A stretch of DNA of 64,000 nucleotides, from the NCBI RefSeq assembly GCF_001653235.2, contig NC_035792.1, forward strand, positions 4,588,001 through 4,652,000, written 5' to 3'. Positions 1 to 11,829 of this stretch are shown one piece after another; the stretch's first letter is position 1, and every line of letters starts with the position of its first letter. The notes below the pieces were generated by a model. That model was given only the letters and a program-made list of their open reading frames with translations. It did not search any database and was not told where the DNA came from. The position numbers were made by a program, and so were the translations under genes. The DNA comes from Pochonia chlamydosporia 170 (Eukaryota > Ascomycota > Sordariomycetes > Hypocreales > Clavicipitaceae).

Positions 1-2667
1 GCAGTTCATCGTTCTAGTGTATGCTCCATACGGGATGACCCTCTTTAGATCACGATGCAATCCTGCAAAAAAATCAGACGTCAGGGTGAACCCAACAGCC
101 TGGAAGTTGGGTAAGAGTGTGCATCAGTTGACTGAAAGTCTCCGGCTAGGGCAGCGTCGCCAACATACCAAACTTCACTTAGCCCATGCAGCTCACTCCA
201 GATTCAGCATGTATTTCCCTGGCTACATTAGTACATGTAACTGGCAGGCGCCAATGCCGGTTCATCCCATCAATGCCAGTCAGTGTACTCCGTACTCTGC
301 ACGGAGTACTCCATACTCCGTAGTAGGACAAGATGCGCCTGACCGAACACCCATTTTTCTGAAATTGGAAGTCGGAATGTCTCTAAGGCACTTCTTGACC
401 GAGCGCTGGGCTAGCCACACCTGGAACAAAATGGTTTGTCTGACAGAGTCTCTTGCATACGTACGTATTTTGCGGCCTCACATAGAAATGCAGCATCTGT
501 AGATGAAGTGGCTGACACAGGACAGAACGAAATTTCGTCCGGTCAATGACCGAGACGCGGAAGGCAGTGGATCAGGCATGGAAAGAAAGAGAGAGGCTGC
601 AATCGAAAATGGGTCTGTCTCTGTGACGGGCAGTCCATCCGGAACATGGTCATTCCAAGTGTGATGCAACGGGTCTCTTTCGCCGCCAAACCAGAAGGCA
701 GAATCCAACCAGAAGACACGGTCACGACACAGAAAACTGAAATGGAGGTGTGAGATCTCGAATAGGGTTTGAGGCTTATCTCATGGTGCTGATGGCGTGA
801 AGGGTCTTACTGCCTGGACGGAGATGCTAGGTCCAAGATACAGCGGCCGGAAGTGAGGCGAGTGTTTCCCGAGTCCTGGCAACGAAAAAAGGCGGGAGGG
901 TGGGCTCCATCCCGCCCATGACAGGTCGTTTTTAATGTTGCGGCAGGGGTTTCTTGTCAAACCGGAGAGTCGTAATAGCCGCCAGGATCAGCCATTGAGA
1001 GGCATGAGTTTCCCGGACAAGGCTTTCTGAATGACCTTGCTGATATGATTTGGTTTCCATGTATTATGGTGCTTTGGACCCTGGGTGCCTCCCCGAGTCA
1101 AGGTATTGATCCGTCGAAATTGAGCAAAAAGTCTCGAGTCTGTGCGGGACGTTGGGCCAGATTTCTTGTGTGTGACGTGAGCTTCCCTTCCTCCTAATCA
1201 TTTCTCAGCCGTCAGATGTGCGCAAGGGTCGCGCAACGGCCCTGTTTGCGGGAATGTGTCCCTCTTCTGTCTCTCCATCTAGCTACTTCTCGGTCGCTCT
1301 CAGTCTCTCTCTCTCACGCAAGCACGATCTCGTCCCACGTACGGAGCACGCATCTGGGCGTCTGGGTAGATGATCACCTCGCACGGGCGATCGTCATCTT
1401 TTTTCTCCTATCCGTCTCCTTCAGGGAGCACAGGTTTGAAAGGTCTCAGCCCTACCGGATATGCTGATACATACAGTACCTCATCTCAAGTTTCACAGCA
1501 TGACACCAGTTGGCGCCGCTCCCGAATCGATGAAGAAAGCAACGTAAAATTATCAGGGACCAAAGGAAACCTGCTCAGTTTGCTTTCATCGTAATGTTGT
1601 TTGTCGCAGCCGTCGTCCTGAGTTCCATCACGCATCCGATCTTCAAAGAAACCCTGAGCGGGACAGGGTTGTTTGTTTCGTTGTGAAAGGACAACTACCA
1701 AAATCCCGCTCACCACGTAGCATATCATGATGCTCATCCTGCTTGTCAATTTCCACCACGTGTCGGCGGTATGCAGTCACTTGGCCGATTCCCTGCTTGA
1801 CACTTGTCCGTGATGTTTCAGCTGACGTTGATGTATGGGCAAAACAAGTTCGCATGTTGAACAACCCTGGGATATGCACCGTTAGACAAAAGACAAGGTA
1901 TAAAAAAAATGTCGCTCGTGATATATTGATTGATTACAGCCATGTATTCCGTGCAGTCCAGGACATTGCTCCGTGCAGGAGGGAGGCTGTCCTTTGCAGC
2001 AAATTGGCTCAAGCCCAACGGCCGAAAGTGGATCTCGGCTGTTAAAAGAGAAATTACATGCTTGGCTAGGTTGGAGGTGACCTGTCAAAATAAACGGGAG
2101 AGGCTCATGCGGACCTTCACCGGTGATCGCCTGTGCGTGTTCGATGCAGCCAGACGCGAAAGAAATCATTCCAGGGTCGCCGCCATGTCATCGCATCTTC
2201 TTTATTTTTCTTTCACAGTGCTACGCTGTTGCCTGAACTGGATGGTGACTGACAAAATCAATAGTGAACAAGGGCAGGGTTGGATACATATCTTATTAAA
2301 CCGGTGAGATAAATGCATCCATCCACCCCCCGCTAAGGGGTCAGCTTATTGAGAAAGGCAAAAGTGCGGACACACGACACAGCCGGGGGGGGGGGCTAAA
2401 ACAGAAGCCTTGCTCTCGGGTCTTCTTGCGTTCGGGGATGCCTCTCGGCCGTATCCTCAATTTGCGACAAGGAGTCCATCGGATTTCATTTTCTTGGCAT
2501 GCCTGTAGCAAAGTCGAGGTACTTGGAGAGACTTGCGGTGCTGCCGAACCCCCGTTCGGCGCTGTGCTCTGGCGCATTTTTGCTTTCTCCGGATCGCTGG
2601 AATCAGTGGCTGACGAAGTAAACAGACTATTCACGCAGGAGCATGCGTCGTGGTGCGTATCCGCCCC
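1..2667. other. Gene-poor stretch, no gene recognised
   Basis: Short open frames exist on both strands, but none resembles a known domain or has plausible splice partners. Positions 285-309 hold a 9-bp perfect inverted repeat (GTACTCCGT / ACGGAGTAC) with a further TACTCCGTA just downstream. Around 2384-2394 there is a run of 11 G. This may be intergenic DNA plus the 3' flank of the folate gene. Confidence 0.5.
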
Positions 2668-4413
2668 TCAAGAGGGTCTCCAGATTGCATCCGCCATGGC
2701 TGTTACCTTTGCCATTTCTGAGACGTCATGCACGCGAACCATATCTGCTCCCCCTTGCACTGCCGCTGCCATAGTGGCTGCTGTGCCCCAGATTCTGTTC
2801 GACGGCTCTTCTGACCCTGTAACCTTGCCGATAAAGCTCTTGCGGCTGGAGCCTACTAGCCATGGCAAACCGCCAAGGCCGGGCCAGGCCCTCAGTTCGT
2901 CCAAGCATCTCAGCAGCTCCAGGTTCTGATCAGCCGTCTTTGCAAAGCCTATCCCGGGATCTAGAATGATGCGCCACCGTCGAATGCCAGCAGCTTCAGC
3001 TGCTGAAATGCGCTGGAGAAGTTCCGAGGCTATTGTCGGGATCAAGCCACCCTCATAACTTGTGAGGTCCATCATAGTTTGCGGAGTACCGCGCATGTGC
3101 ATCAGGCAGATGGTTTTACCAAGACGTGCGACAGTCGAGAACATGTCTGGGTCAAGCAGCCCAGCTGAAACGTCATTGATTATATCGGCGCCGGACGCGA
3201 TGGCTTTTTCAGCCACAAAAGCCCGATACGTATCCACGCTGATGGCGATATTGCATGCTTCTGGCAGAGATCGGATCAGCTCAATGGCTGGGACCACCCG
3301 GGACGCTTCTTCTTGGGCAGTGACTTCGGGCCGACCAGGAGCTGTAGATTGGCCCCCGACATCAAGTATGGTAGCTCCATCGCGAATGTGACGTAGCACA
3401 GTGTCACGGAGGTTTGTCAAATCATTCTTGCCGCCATCTGAGAAGGAATCCGGAGTCAGGTTTAAGATAGCCATGACCTGAGTCTTCCTGTTGTGAAGAA
3501 GAGGCGTGAGAGTGTGAGAAACACCTCTAAGAGGTGTCATGGACGAGAGAGGTTCTCCTTGACGAAGCTCGTTTAAGTAATCCTGAACAACTTTCCATGG
3601 TTTCGATGGATAAAGCGATTTTGATGGTATCAGCCTGTCGTCCGTGTCGTTAGATTTGGACAACTGTCAGTGCTTCAGGATAAGAACAGCGCGTGCTTAC
3701 TCTGACAAAGGCCGGAGAACAAATTCGCGCTCTGGAATACCAATATGAGGCACATTGAGGCGCTCATGGTTCACAGTCTCATCACCATACAACAGGATAT
3801 CCAAGTCAATATTACGAGGACCCTTATCAATGACTTTATGGCGACCCATATCGTTTTCTATTGCTTGCAGCTGATCAAGCAACGTGAGGGGCTCAAGATC
3901 TGTTTCCACCTGTCGTTGTAAGCAGTCAGTAAACTTCTCTGGTTGGATACGTCTCTGACATGGAGACAACCGGATAACCGACACACTCACCTCACAGGCG
4001 CCATTCAAGAAAGGATCCTGATCCAAGACATACATGGGCTCTGTCTCCCACAAACTGCTCGTCCTCGTTACTCGAATTCCCCGACGATCCATCTCGCGAC
4101 ATGCCCTTTCTATCTCAGCCACTCGATCACCCATGTTGCTTCCGAGGGCAATATATGCTTTCTTCTTGCGGTTGCCGCCATGACAGCCACAGCCGGAATA
4201 GGGTCGGCCCCAGCAATTGTTGAGCACCAGCCATGGCAATTGTTGTTTCAAAGTGGAACGCCCACGCGATGAGATTCGAGGTGATGGTTGTGGAAGTGTC
4301 CAGGCTCCAGGTCGTGATGTTGAGATAACCCGGCGTGTGGTTCGCGCTTGTCGTTGCCCTCGACTGGTCCGTAGCGCACGCAAAACGGCAACACCAGATG
4401 GTGATGGTGCCAT
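2668..4413 (-). CDS. FOL1: Bifunctional HPPK / dihydropteroate synthase, mitochondrial folate biosynthesis
   Basis: Pyrophosphokinase plus dihydropteroate synthase: makes 6-hydroxymethyl-dihydropterin diphosphate, then condenses it with p-aminobenzoate to dihydropteroate. Two coding exons are inferred (4413-3701, 3634-2668), joined by a 66-nt GT-AG intron (3700-3635) with a TCTAAC branch site. The joint reads RPLSE-LIPSKS and keeps frame, giving 559 residues. HPPK shows ALGSNMGDR and GPRNIDLDILLYG. DHPS shows MAILNLTPDSFSDGG, the LDPGIGF segment, VGSSRKSFIGK and a terminal RVHDV, so catalytic motifs look intact. Residues 1-85 are rich in Arg and Ser/Thr with almost no acidic residues, like a mitochondrial presequence. 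The start is the first ATG in frame; a longer open frame begins only at a TTG. No dihydroneopterin aldolase (FolB) domain precedes HPPK, unlike yeast Fol1. Divergent from the nitronate monooxygenase gene. Confidence 0.9.
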
Positions 4414-5630
4414 TCCAGCTGTATGCAACCAGAGCTTCCTTCTTACCAAGGATGGAAAGCAACGCTAGGTTTTAGCCAATGACGACCAAGACGGCGAGTG
4501 TGTGGTCGCTCCGTAGCTAACGGAGGTGGACGTGTTGTTTGGTGGTTGAAATTTGGCGCGGCGTTGCGGCGCAAGGAATTGCCGGCTCCGTCCGCCTTTC
4601 GAACATGGATCGACATGGAGTGAGTGGCATTGGCGTTGGGCACTTGCGTTGGCATTGGCATTGGTCTCCGATGTCAACGTGGTTCAGATCCGAATGTGAC
4701 GCCGCCCCGGCCATGAACAACGGCCCCGTCAAGGTGCAGGCAGGTTATGGCTATCGGTAAAGGGATCTGCAATAGTTCGGCTCGGCCGAGCTGTTGAGTT
4801 GACTGTGCCGGAATGATCATGATGGGAGGTAGTTACCCTACACAAGGACGGGAGAACGGGAAGGCGCAAGCGAAGGCAAATAGATATCCACGAGCATGTC
4901 GTCACTTCTTGGCCAGCATTCACCCATCGGCCAAGAATCAATTGACTCTCTTACCATACATGTCAGACTGTGGTGTTCATACATTATCCATTAGCATAAC
5001 CCACCTCTCACACCAACTGCACGATCCAGTTGTGGTCTTCCGCGTAGTTTCCACGGCATAAGGCCACCATCGGCTCTCAACCCCCAAATGCTCAATAATC
5101 ACCACCCATCACCCATACAGGCACCATTCCCTTGAGCCTTTCCCCATGAAGCCACCTCTCCGCGTGTCTTGGCCCCTCCGACGGACAAAGTGCTTGCCCC
5201 GCGACGCCCGACACTCATCAATCCCCCTTCTCATCCAGCTTCCTCGGCATCTTTCCCCAGAGTCTACCAGCGCACAATTCCGCGCTAAACCAGACGCGGC
5301 ACTAGCGCCAATCCGTCCTTTCACGAGCCTCGGCACAATTCACCTGCGCCCGGTCGCTCATTGGCCAGTTTGCCTGACATCATCCACCAAAATGGACTCT
5401 AGGCCACTTGACCTTGGCCGCAGTGTCGTGTCCGGCCGTGGTTCTCATGTGAGGACGGGGAACAGACAAGCTGGCCGGCTATTTCAATCTTTCTTATTTC
5501 AATCTACAGCTCTCCATCTTTTCGTGTGCTCTGGTTTTCAAAACTTGTTGCAACTCTTGATACCCCTTTTTTTCTTTTCCCACCGTTGAAACATTTGTCG
5601 TCTTTCCCGCATCTTTCAGCACCAGACAAG
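4414..5630. promoter_or_regulatory. Divergent intergenic region between FOL1 and nitronate monooxygenase
   Basis: About 1.2 kb separates the two start codons, so it should hold both promoters and 5' leaders. The last 100 bases before the plus-strand ATG are pyrimidine-rich, typical of filamentous-fungal core promoters. No coding sequence is supported. A possible splice donor (GGTAAG, near 4446 on the minus strand) could mean a non-coding 5' exon of FOL1. Confidence 0.45.
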
Positions 5631-7040
5631 ATGGCCTCTCCTCGTAAGTTTGATTGATCCGAGATGTTTTGTGCAACGTCGGCCTTTGCCACCAACGTCA
5701 TGGCCGAATGGTTCTGCGCTCTCACATGCTGCAAGGTAACTGACCGTGTAACTTTTTTTCGACAACAGAGCAGATTCGCACTCCCATCACGGATCTTTTC
5801 AAGATCCAGCACCCCATCCTGCTGGCTGGTATGAACGTTGCTGCCGGTCCTAAGCTGGCTGCTGCGGTTACCAATGCCGGTGGTATGGGAGTCATTGGAG
5901 GTGTCGGCTACACCCCCGACATGCTCCGTGAGCAAATCTCTGAACTCAAGGAGTATCTGACCGACAAGAACGCTCCCTTCGGTGTCGATTTGCTTCTTCC
6001 CCAGGTCGGTGGCAATGCCCGAAAGACCAAGTAAGTTGCTCTCAAGTTCCCGACCAAATGTCTCCGCTGGACCCCGTCGTGTGTGTGGAATCACATGCGA
6101 AACTCCCACGGACGAAGGTGCAACACCAAAGCAAAAATACCTTGCTAACTATGGCTTCCCTCACAGCTACGACTACACCAAGGGCAAGCTCGATGAGCTC
6201 GTCGACATTGTCATCGAGTCCGGCGCCAAGCTGTTCGTCTCTGCCGTCGGTGTCCCCCCCAAGCACGTCGTCCAGAAGCTCCAGAAGGCCGGCATCCTGT
6301 ACATGAACATGATTGGTCACGTCAAGCACGTCAAGAAGTGTCTTGAACTGGGAGTCGACATCATCTGCGCTCAGGGTGGTGAGGGCGGTGGCCACACCGG
6401 TGACATCCCCACCACTGTCCTGATTCCCGCTGTTGTCGATGCCGTCAAGGGCCACAAGTCCCCCGTCTCCGGAGGTCCCGTCCAGGTCGTTGCCGCCGGT
6501 GGTATTCACAACGGCCAGCTCCTCGCCTCTGCTCTCATGATGGGCGCCAGCGGCGTCTGGGTCGGAACCCGCTTCATCCTCACCGATGAGGCTGGTGCCC
6601 CCAAGGCTCACAAGGATGCTGTCCGCACTGCTGGCCACGACGACAACGTCCGCACCATCATCTTCACTGGTCGCCCCATGCGCGTCCGCAACAACCCCTA
6701 CATTGACGACTGGGAGACCAACCGAATCCAGGAGATGAAGGAGCTCACCGCCAAGGGCACCATTCCCTACGAGGTTGATCTTGAGCGATTCATGGGCGGC
6801 GAGGCCAACGAGCACAGCGGCGTCGAGAGCTACAGCAGCAACGCTGCCTCCGCCGATGCTGGTGCCGAGGATGACGATGATGAGGGTGATGATCCTCTTG
6901 AGCAGTTCCGTCCTTACCTGATGGGCAAGTGCGCTGCTGTTGTCAACGAGCAGAAGTCTGCCAAGGCTGTTGTCGATGAGTTTGTCAACGATGCCGTTGC
7001 CTGGATCAAGAAGGGCAACCAGATGATTGCTAAGCTGTAA
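5631..7040 (+). CDS. Nitronate monooxygenase (2-nitropropane dioxygenase family)
   Basis: FMN-dependent TIM-barrel enzyme that oxidises alkyl nitronates such as propionate 3-nitronate. Three coding exons are inferred: 5631-5643, 5769-6030 and 6167-7040, with introns of 125 and 136 nt (the second with a GCTAAC branch site). They give a 382-residue protein starting MASPQQIRTPITDLF. Family signatures are HPILLAGM near the N-terminus, GGMGVIGGVGY, the flavin-phosphate segment AQGGEGGGHTGDIPT, VVAAGGIHNG, and GASGVWVGTRF. The GGH histidine is in the usual active-site position. An acidic insert (EDDDDEGDDPLEQF) lies near residue 330. The first coding exon is only 13 nt, so an ATG-to-stop search would miss the start. 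No N-terminal signal is evident. It converges with the ArfGAP gene. Confidence 0.92.
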
Positions 7041-7528
7041 AAAGAATGAATTTCATATGGTATCTTTTGTCATGATCATGTAGAGTATATACAGCATATT
7101 GATGCGCATTGCATAATTCCAAAAATTCAAGTTAAAAATTGTAAATCTTGTCCCGAAGAGCGTTCACACGAGTGGTGCTACGTCTAGTGAAATATTTTTC
7201 ATCTTTTTGACGCTTTCATCTTGATGAAGCTTGAGAAAAGGAAAACGTCTATTCATGCTAACCAACTTCAGCCAATTTAACTTCACAAGTACGCCATCAT
7301 TAGCAGTTGCAGCAGCTAACCCGCCCGTGCTGCTTTGATCATTTCCTCTAGGACACTACTTTTTTGAGCCCCGTCCTACTCTACCCTGATCCGCGTAAAT
7401 TCATTCCACCTTCAGCTTTTGCTTCCCCGCGCTGGTCGTGGTTACCGAAAGTATACCTGGTATGCTGTGAGATGTGAGATGTGATGATGGACTTGTTTAC
7501 CATATCCTCCGAGTGGGTCGTATTGCAC
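7041..7528. other. Convergent 3' flanks of nitronate monooxygenase and ArfGAP genes
   Basis: AT-rich tail-to-tail spacer of 488 bp containing the 3' UTRs of both genes. No ORF or RNA gene is supported. Confidence 0.6.
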
Positions 7529-9185
7529 TCAGCTACCGAGGTAGTTGCGGATCGCACCCTGTAAGCGAGTAGCTCCTTCACCAAGAACATTTGTCAAGTT
7601 TTCCAAGTCGTCACTAGCAGTGATGCCAAACTTTCGGACAAAGTCCTTGGCAGCAGATTCCAGATCGCCATAATCTTCCTCGATATCCTCCTCTGGTCGT
7701 CCGAAGTAGGCGTTCGACGAGATAGCCGACGCGCCTTCGAAACCTTGTAGTCGAGTCTTGGCTTCGGCCTGGGCATTGGGATCGAACGAGCCCTTGCCAA
7801 AGTATTCATCGGATGAAATTCCCTTCTGGGCACCGAACTTGCTTCGTGCGTAGTTGTTGGAGTCATCTGTAGCCGAGTTAGAGTGATGTCCCAACACTAG
7901 ATATTATTGTGTACTTGCCTTCGGATGCCTTGACGGGTCCGACCGACCCAAAGCCGCCTGCATTCTTCTTGGGTGCCTGGCTGGCAGCCTTGGCTCCTCC
8001 GACCTGGCCGAATCCAAGACGTGCAACGCCCATACCCAATCTTTCAACTTCTGCATTCGACTTCTGTCGGGTGTGAGAGCTGCTGCTGGTTCTAGGAGGG
8101 CTCACAGGCGTGGGTGACATAATAGTAGCAGCACCGGGAGCGTCCTTGGCGGGTTCGTCTTCAGCCTCTGGGTCGTATCCCAGCTTAGCGATTCTCTCAG
8201 CCTCCTCCTTCGCTTTCTTCTCGGCTTCATCAAAGTCGATCACATCGCCAGTCACCTTCTTAGCACCAAGTTTCTGGGTTCTTTTAGCGCCGAGAACATT
8301 GACCTTCTTGGGTCCACCGGTTGCGGTGGTCTTGCGAAGAGCAGCTGACGTAGTAATCCGGCTAGCAGCAGGTTTAGAATCACTGGTAGAGTCAGGCTTG
8401 GCGAGGGGTGATGTTGATCGAGATGTTTCCTTGCCATTGCCAGCGTTCAGGAAAGGCGATGGGGTACGGCCAACGACGGGAGGTGTGGCGGTTCGGGAAG
8501 TCGGAGGTGTAGGTCGCTTGATGGCTGGCTTATCCCATGATGAGAAGAAATCATCATCAGGCTCTCCTGCAGGAGTCGACGAGCCATCATCGGCGTTATC
8601 TGTAATGACGACTTCATTGGGGTGCCTGCGAAAAATTGTTAGAGGAGCTCTGAGAAGGTGTCAAATCATTCGGCCAAAACAAACTCTTTAGCGTCGCGGG
8701 CAGCTCGTCGCTTCAGTTCATCCTTATATTTGGTGGCCGCATTGGACTGATATTTTGTCTTGGGGTCTTTGCTGTTCAATGCCGCTGTTCCTCCATTTTG
8801 CTGGAAAAACTTGGTGGCAGACTCGTTGCCACCCACCTTCATCAGACGCAACTGATCCCACTGCCATTCTGTAAACGGTGGTTAGAGGAGCTCCTTGAAA
8901 CGGAAATGCAGTATACATACGGTCCAAGTTTGTCGATCGTACAAAGGAGATGTGGACACCTAGATTTCGGTGGTTGGAAGAGCAGTCCAGACAGAGGTAG
9001 ATGCCAAACGGTACTGAAGTCCACGTAGGGTTCTTCTGACCGCAGTCAAAGCATATCTAGGTACAAAGAGTCAGAAATTCCACGCGACACGAAGCAATAG
9101 GCCTTGGGTGTACCTTATTCGCAGGCTTCGACTTGAGCTTCTCAAATATCTTGAGTGACTGCTGCTTGGTTGCGAGGCCACTCAT
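7529..9185 (-). CDS. GLO3: Arf GTPase-activating protein, Glo3 / ArfGAP2-3 type
   Basis: Stimulates GTP hydrolysis on Arf1 in COPI vesicle traffic between Golgi and ER. Exons on the minus strand: 9185-9114, 9056-8921, 8868-about 8681, 8625-7919, 7866-7529. The zinc finger is CFDCGQ...LCLDC with the following NHR and the arginine-bearing HISFVRS segment. Then come NESATKFF and a basic [11 protein letters not shown]. The middle part carries the Glo3-type stretch [23 protein letters not shown]. The C-terminus has repeated SDEYFG / SNAYFG (Glo3 ISSxxYFG) motifs and an amphipathic tail. Intron 4 (7918-7867) uses a GC donor (AAG|GCAAGT). Intron 3 (8680-8626) has a good branch site and acceptor, but its only GT donor leaves the downstream exon one base out of frame, so that junction is unresolved. 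Shares a 435-bp divergent promoter with TIM21. Confidence 0.88.
7867..7918 (-). other. GC-AG intron in the ArfGAP gene
   Basis: The exon ends GAAG followed by GCAAGT, and the acceptor is CTACAG with a CTCTAAC branch site 5' of it. Only the GC donor keeps frame (GAA GAT GAC). The nearby GT would bring in a stop codon at once. Confidence 0.75.
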
Positions 9186-9620
9186 TTTGGGCGGTTTTGA
9201 GCGTGTCGCGGTCGCTCGTCCGTAGAAGTGTAGAGTATCGTATTCACCAGATTGATTCCGCCTGCTTCCGATGGCGAATACGGCACGCAGATGATGGCAA
9301 TGCGCACGATTGTTGCTAGAGATCAGGACAAGTCGTTCAGGAGACGTGATGCGAGGGGCGGGCCATTTGGTAAAGTGGCATATCGCAGACGCTAACCTTG
9401 ATTGGGCTAGAATGCAGACCCCACATCCAACTTTCTGCCGACCCAGCTTCCAGCGAAGGTATCTCAGGCATGTGCCATCTTGACCAGCTCGAAGGACAAC
9501 TACAACAAACTTCAGCTTGTGAGAGAGCTAGCGAAGACCTATTGGAGCTTTGCGATTAACTCATCTACCTACTCGTCACCAGGCAATTGCCTGTACGATG
9601 GAAGCTGCTCAACCGCAAGC
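9186..9620. promoter_or_regulatory. Divergent promoter of ArfGAP and TIM21
   Basis: A 435-bp head-to-head spacer. It contains the 5' leader of TIM21, including the small upstream ORF at 9598-9624. No TATA box stands out. Confidence 0.5.
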
Positions 9621-9624
9621 ATGA
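9598..9624 (+). promoter_or_regulatory. Eight-codon upstream ORF overlapping the TIM21 start
   Basis: ATG at 9598 reads eight codons to TGA at 9622-9624. The TGA overlaps the TIM21 ATG (9621-9623) as ATGA. Such an overlap can couple termination to re-initiation. It matters only if the transcript starts upstream of 9598. Confidence 0.5.
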
Positions 9625-10495
9625 AGCCAGCCACAACGACTCTCCTGGCCATCCGGCCCACGACGAGCCTCATCGCGCCGATTTCATTACGATGCGCATT
9701 TCGGAATCGATCATACGCAACTCAGGGAGGTCAAGGTGCGAGTGAAGCCCTGGGTTCCAAAAGACGAAGCGTTACGCCGTTCAACGACGACGGTTACGTA
9801 CCGTGGAGCGAGCTATCCGCAGGAGAAAAGACTGCGCGTGCCACACAACAAACTTTCAACTTTGGCTTCGTACTGGTTGGCCTGGCGCTTACGGTAAAGA
9901 GCTTTTCATACCAAGAATATGAACACTGGTGGTGAGGAATTTCGTTCTGACATAACACAGGGCGCGGTGGGCTATTTTCTGTGGACAGATGTGTTTGCGC
10001 CAGACAGCAAAATCAGTCAATTCAACAGAGCCGTCGACAAAATCAAGAAAGACCCCCGATGCGTTGAAGTGTTAGGAGATGCAAAGAAGATCATTGCTCA
10101 TGGTGAAGAGACTGCCAACAAGTGGAGGAGAGCAAGACCCGTCGCGTAAGTTTGACAGCCTCTCAACCAACCCATGGCGGATATTGACCCTTTCCCAGAT
10201 CATCGGAGCGTGTTGACCAACAGGGGAATGAGCACCTCTTGATGCACTTTCATGTACGTAATCGGACAATATATCCTGCTATTTAGACATGGAGACTAAC
10301 CTATACTAGGTCGATGGCCCGAATCAAAACGGCGTGGCACAGCTTCACATGGTCAGGCGACGCGGCGAGTCAGACTTCGAATACAAGTATTTGTTCCTTG
10401 ACGTCAAGGGTCACGAACGAATTTATCTCGAGAACGCGGACTCGGCGTCGAGCTCAGGAAAGAAGCACCTGAGCTTTTTTGGGGTGAAGTGGTGA
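9621..10495 (+). CDS. TIM21: Mitochondrial import inner membrane translocase subunit Tim21
   Basis: Subunit of the TIM23 presequence translocase: a single-span inner-membrane protein whose intermembrane-space domain contacts Tom22 and links respiratory supercomplexes. Four coding exons (9621-9893, 9961-10145, 10199-10253, 10310-10495) give 232 residues. Introns are 67, 53 and 56 nt; the last has a GACTAAC branch site. Residues 1-40 form an Arg/Ser-rich presequence without acidic residues. A transmembrane segment follows (about residues 80-100, FGFVLVGLALTGAVGYFLW). Next comes TDVFAPDSKISQFNRA, the family hallmark, and a domain ending FEYKYLFLDVKGHERIYLEN. The length matches fungal Tim21. The chosen ATG begins the presequence; the upstream ATG at 9598 is out of frame. 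Confidence 0.92.
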
Positions 10496-11829
10496 CATGG
10501 GCAAGTGGAAGAGAACTAGGACGCAGAGGCAAATGTATACCTGCTTTTGTGTGTATTACTATTTATTGGCATATGGTCATATTGCGGCGAGTCTGTAGGC
10601 TTAATTAAGCTGAGTTTCATGTATAGGATATCGAACGGGACGGATGGTCGTCTGGATGGGCATCAAGGCATTGTATCTAGGTCTCTTAAGCTTCATGATG
10701 CTTAATATTGAGGACTACGACAGCTCACCGTGAGTTGTAGAAAGGAAACAGTAAATGTACCAGGAGCAAATAATCCTATGAGTGATTCAGCTGAATGCTG
10801 TCTTTCAAATTCTCATCTTAAGTCAACTTTCTTCCAAATAACAGCCAAGATTTGCTACATAGCTATAAGTGTTTTTACATCTGACAATCTTTCCAAAGCC
10901 CAAGAAGCATTTTATAGCAATGGTAAACATAAAACCGATTAATAAGTCTTGTTCAATTTATTCTATTCCATATAGCTAACTCACAACCATTCACATCCTG
11001 AAGCACAACCCATTCACTACAAGCACACAATTAATAATGAATTCGCCCAGGCGCGGAAGCGAAGTGAAGAGAAGCAGCCCCTTAACTGCCCATGATGCAA
11101 ATCCGCCAGTATATAATAAGCATCACGATGCTTTCCCTGCCCTCGTGAAGAATTGTTCATCAGTACATTTCCTCGGGACTAGAATCTCCGCTATCAAGTC
11201 TCTCGCGCCCTGTTCAATTCTGGATCCCAATTATCAGTACTTTGTTTGACCTACTGTGCTGTCAATGCGCGCCATAACTCCCCGGACTTCCCTGTTTTCG
11301 TGAGAATTGTTAGTTAGTCCGTCTCCAAACTCAAGGCTCAGCATCGACATCCCAACATTTGGCAATGGCACCAGACGACCAGACTTAGAACCACGGTCAT
11401 GGTGACATTTCCTGTGAGCAATCCAAATATCCCAGATATCCAAACGCCCTGGCTGAATTACACAACAGCCGTACACGAAATTCACATATTTGAACTTGCA
11501 AAGCATGCAGTATTTAGCTTGTAGTATACAGCGGGACCCGAATTTTCCATAAGACGACTCACAATTCGACAGCAAGACTATGTACTCGGTATGCGGTTCG
11601 ATTATAAGATTTGATATCCGAACATGCCTGTGGTTTTATGTTTCAGCGTCGGCTCTAGACTCCAAATGCGAATTGCGTGTTCAAAAGTAAGATGTCACAA
11701 TTGCCCGGGTTTGTAACAATACTCCCTTTGTGAAGCTGTAACAATCACTATAGCGAGCCATAAAATACATCCCCATAACCTAGATATCCACCCTCATACA
11801 TCACCAATATCAACTACAAAATGTAATCA

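Noticed and set aside
2426..2929. 167-codon plus-strand open frame
   Set aside because: Lies antisense to the dihydropteroate synthase domain.
6042..6815. 257-codon minus-strand open frame
   Set aside because: Antisense shadow of the high-GC third positions in the nitronate monooxygenase coding exon.
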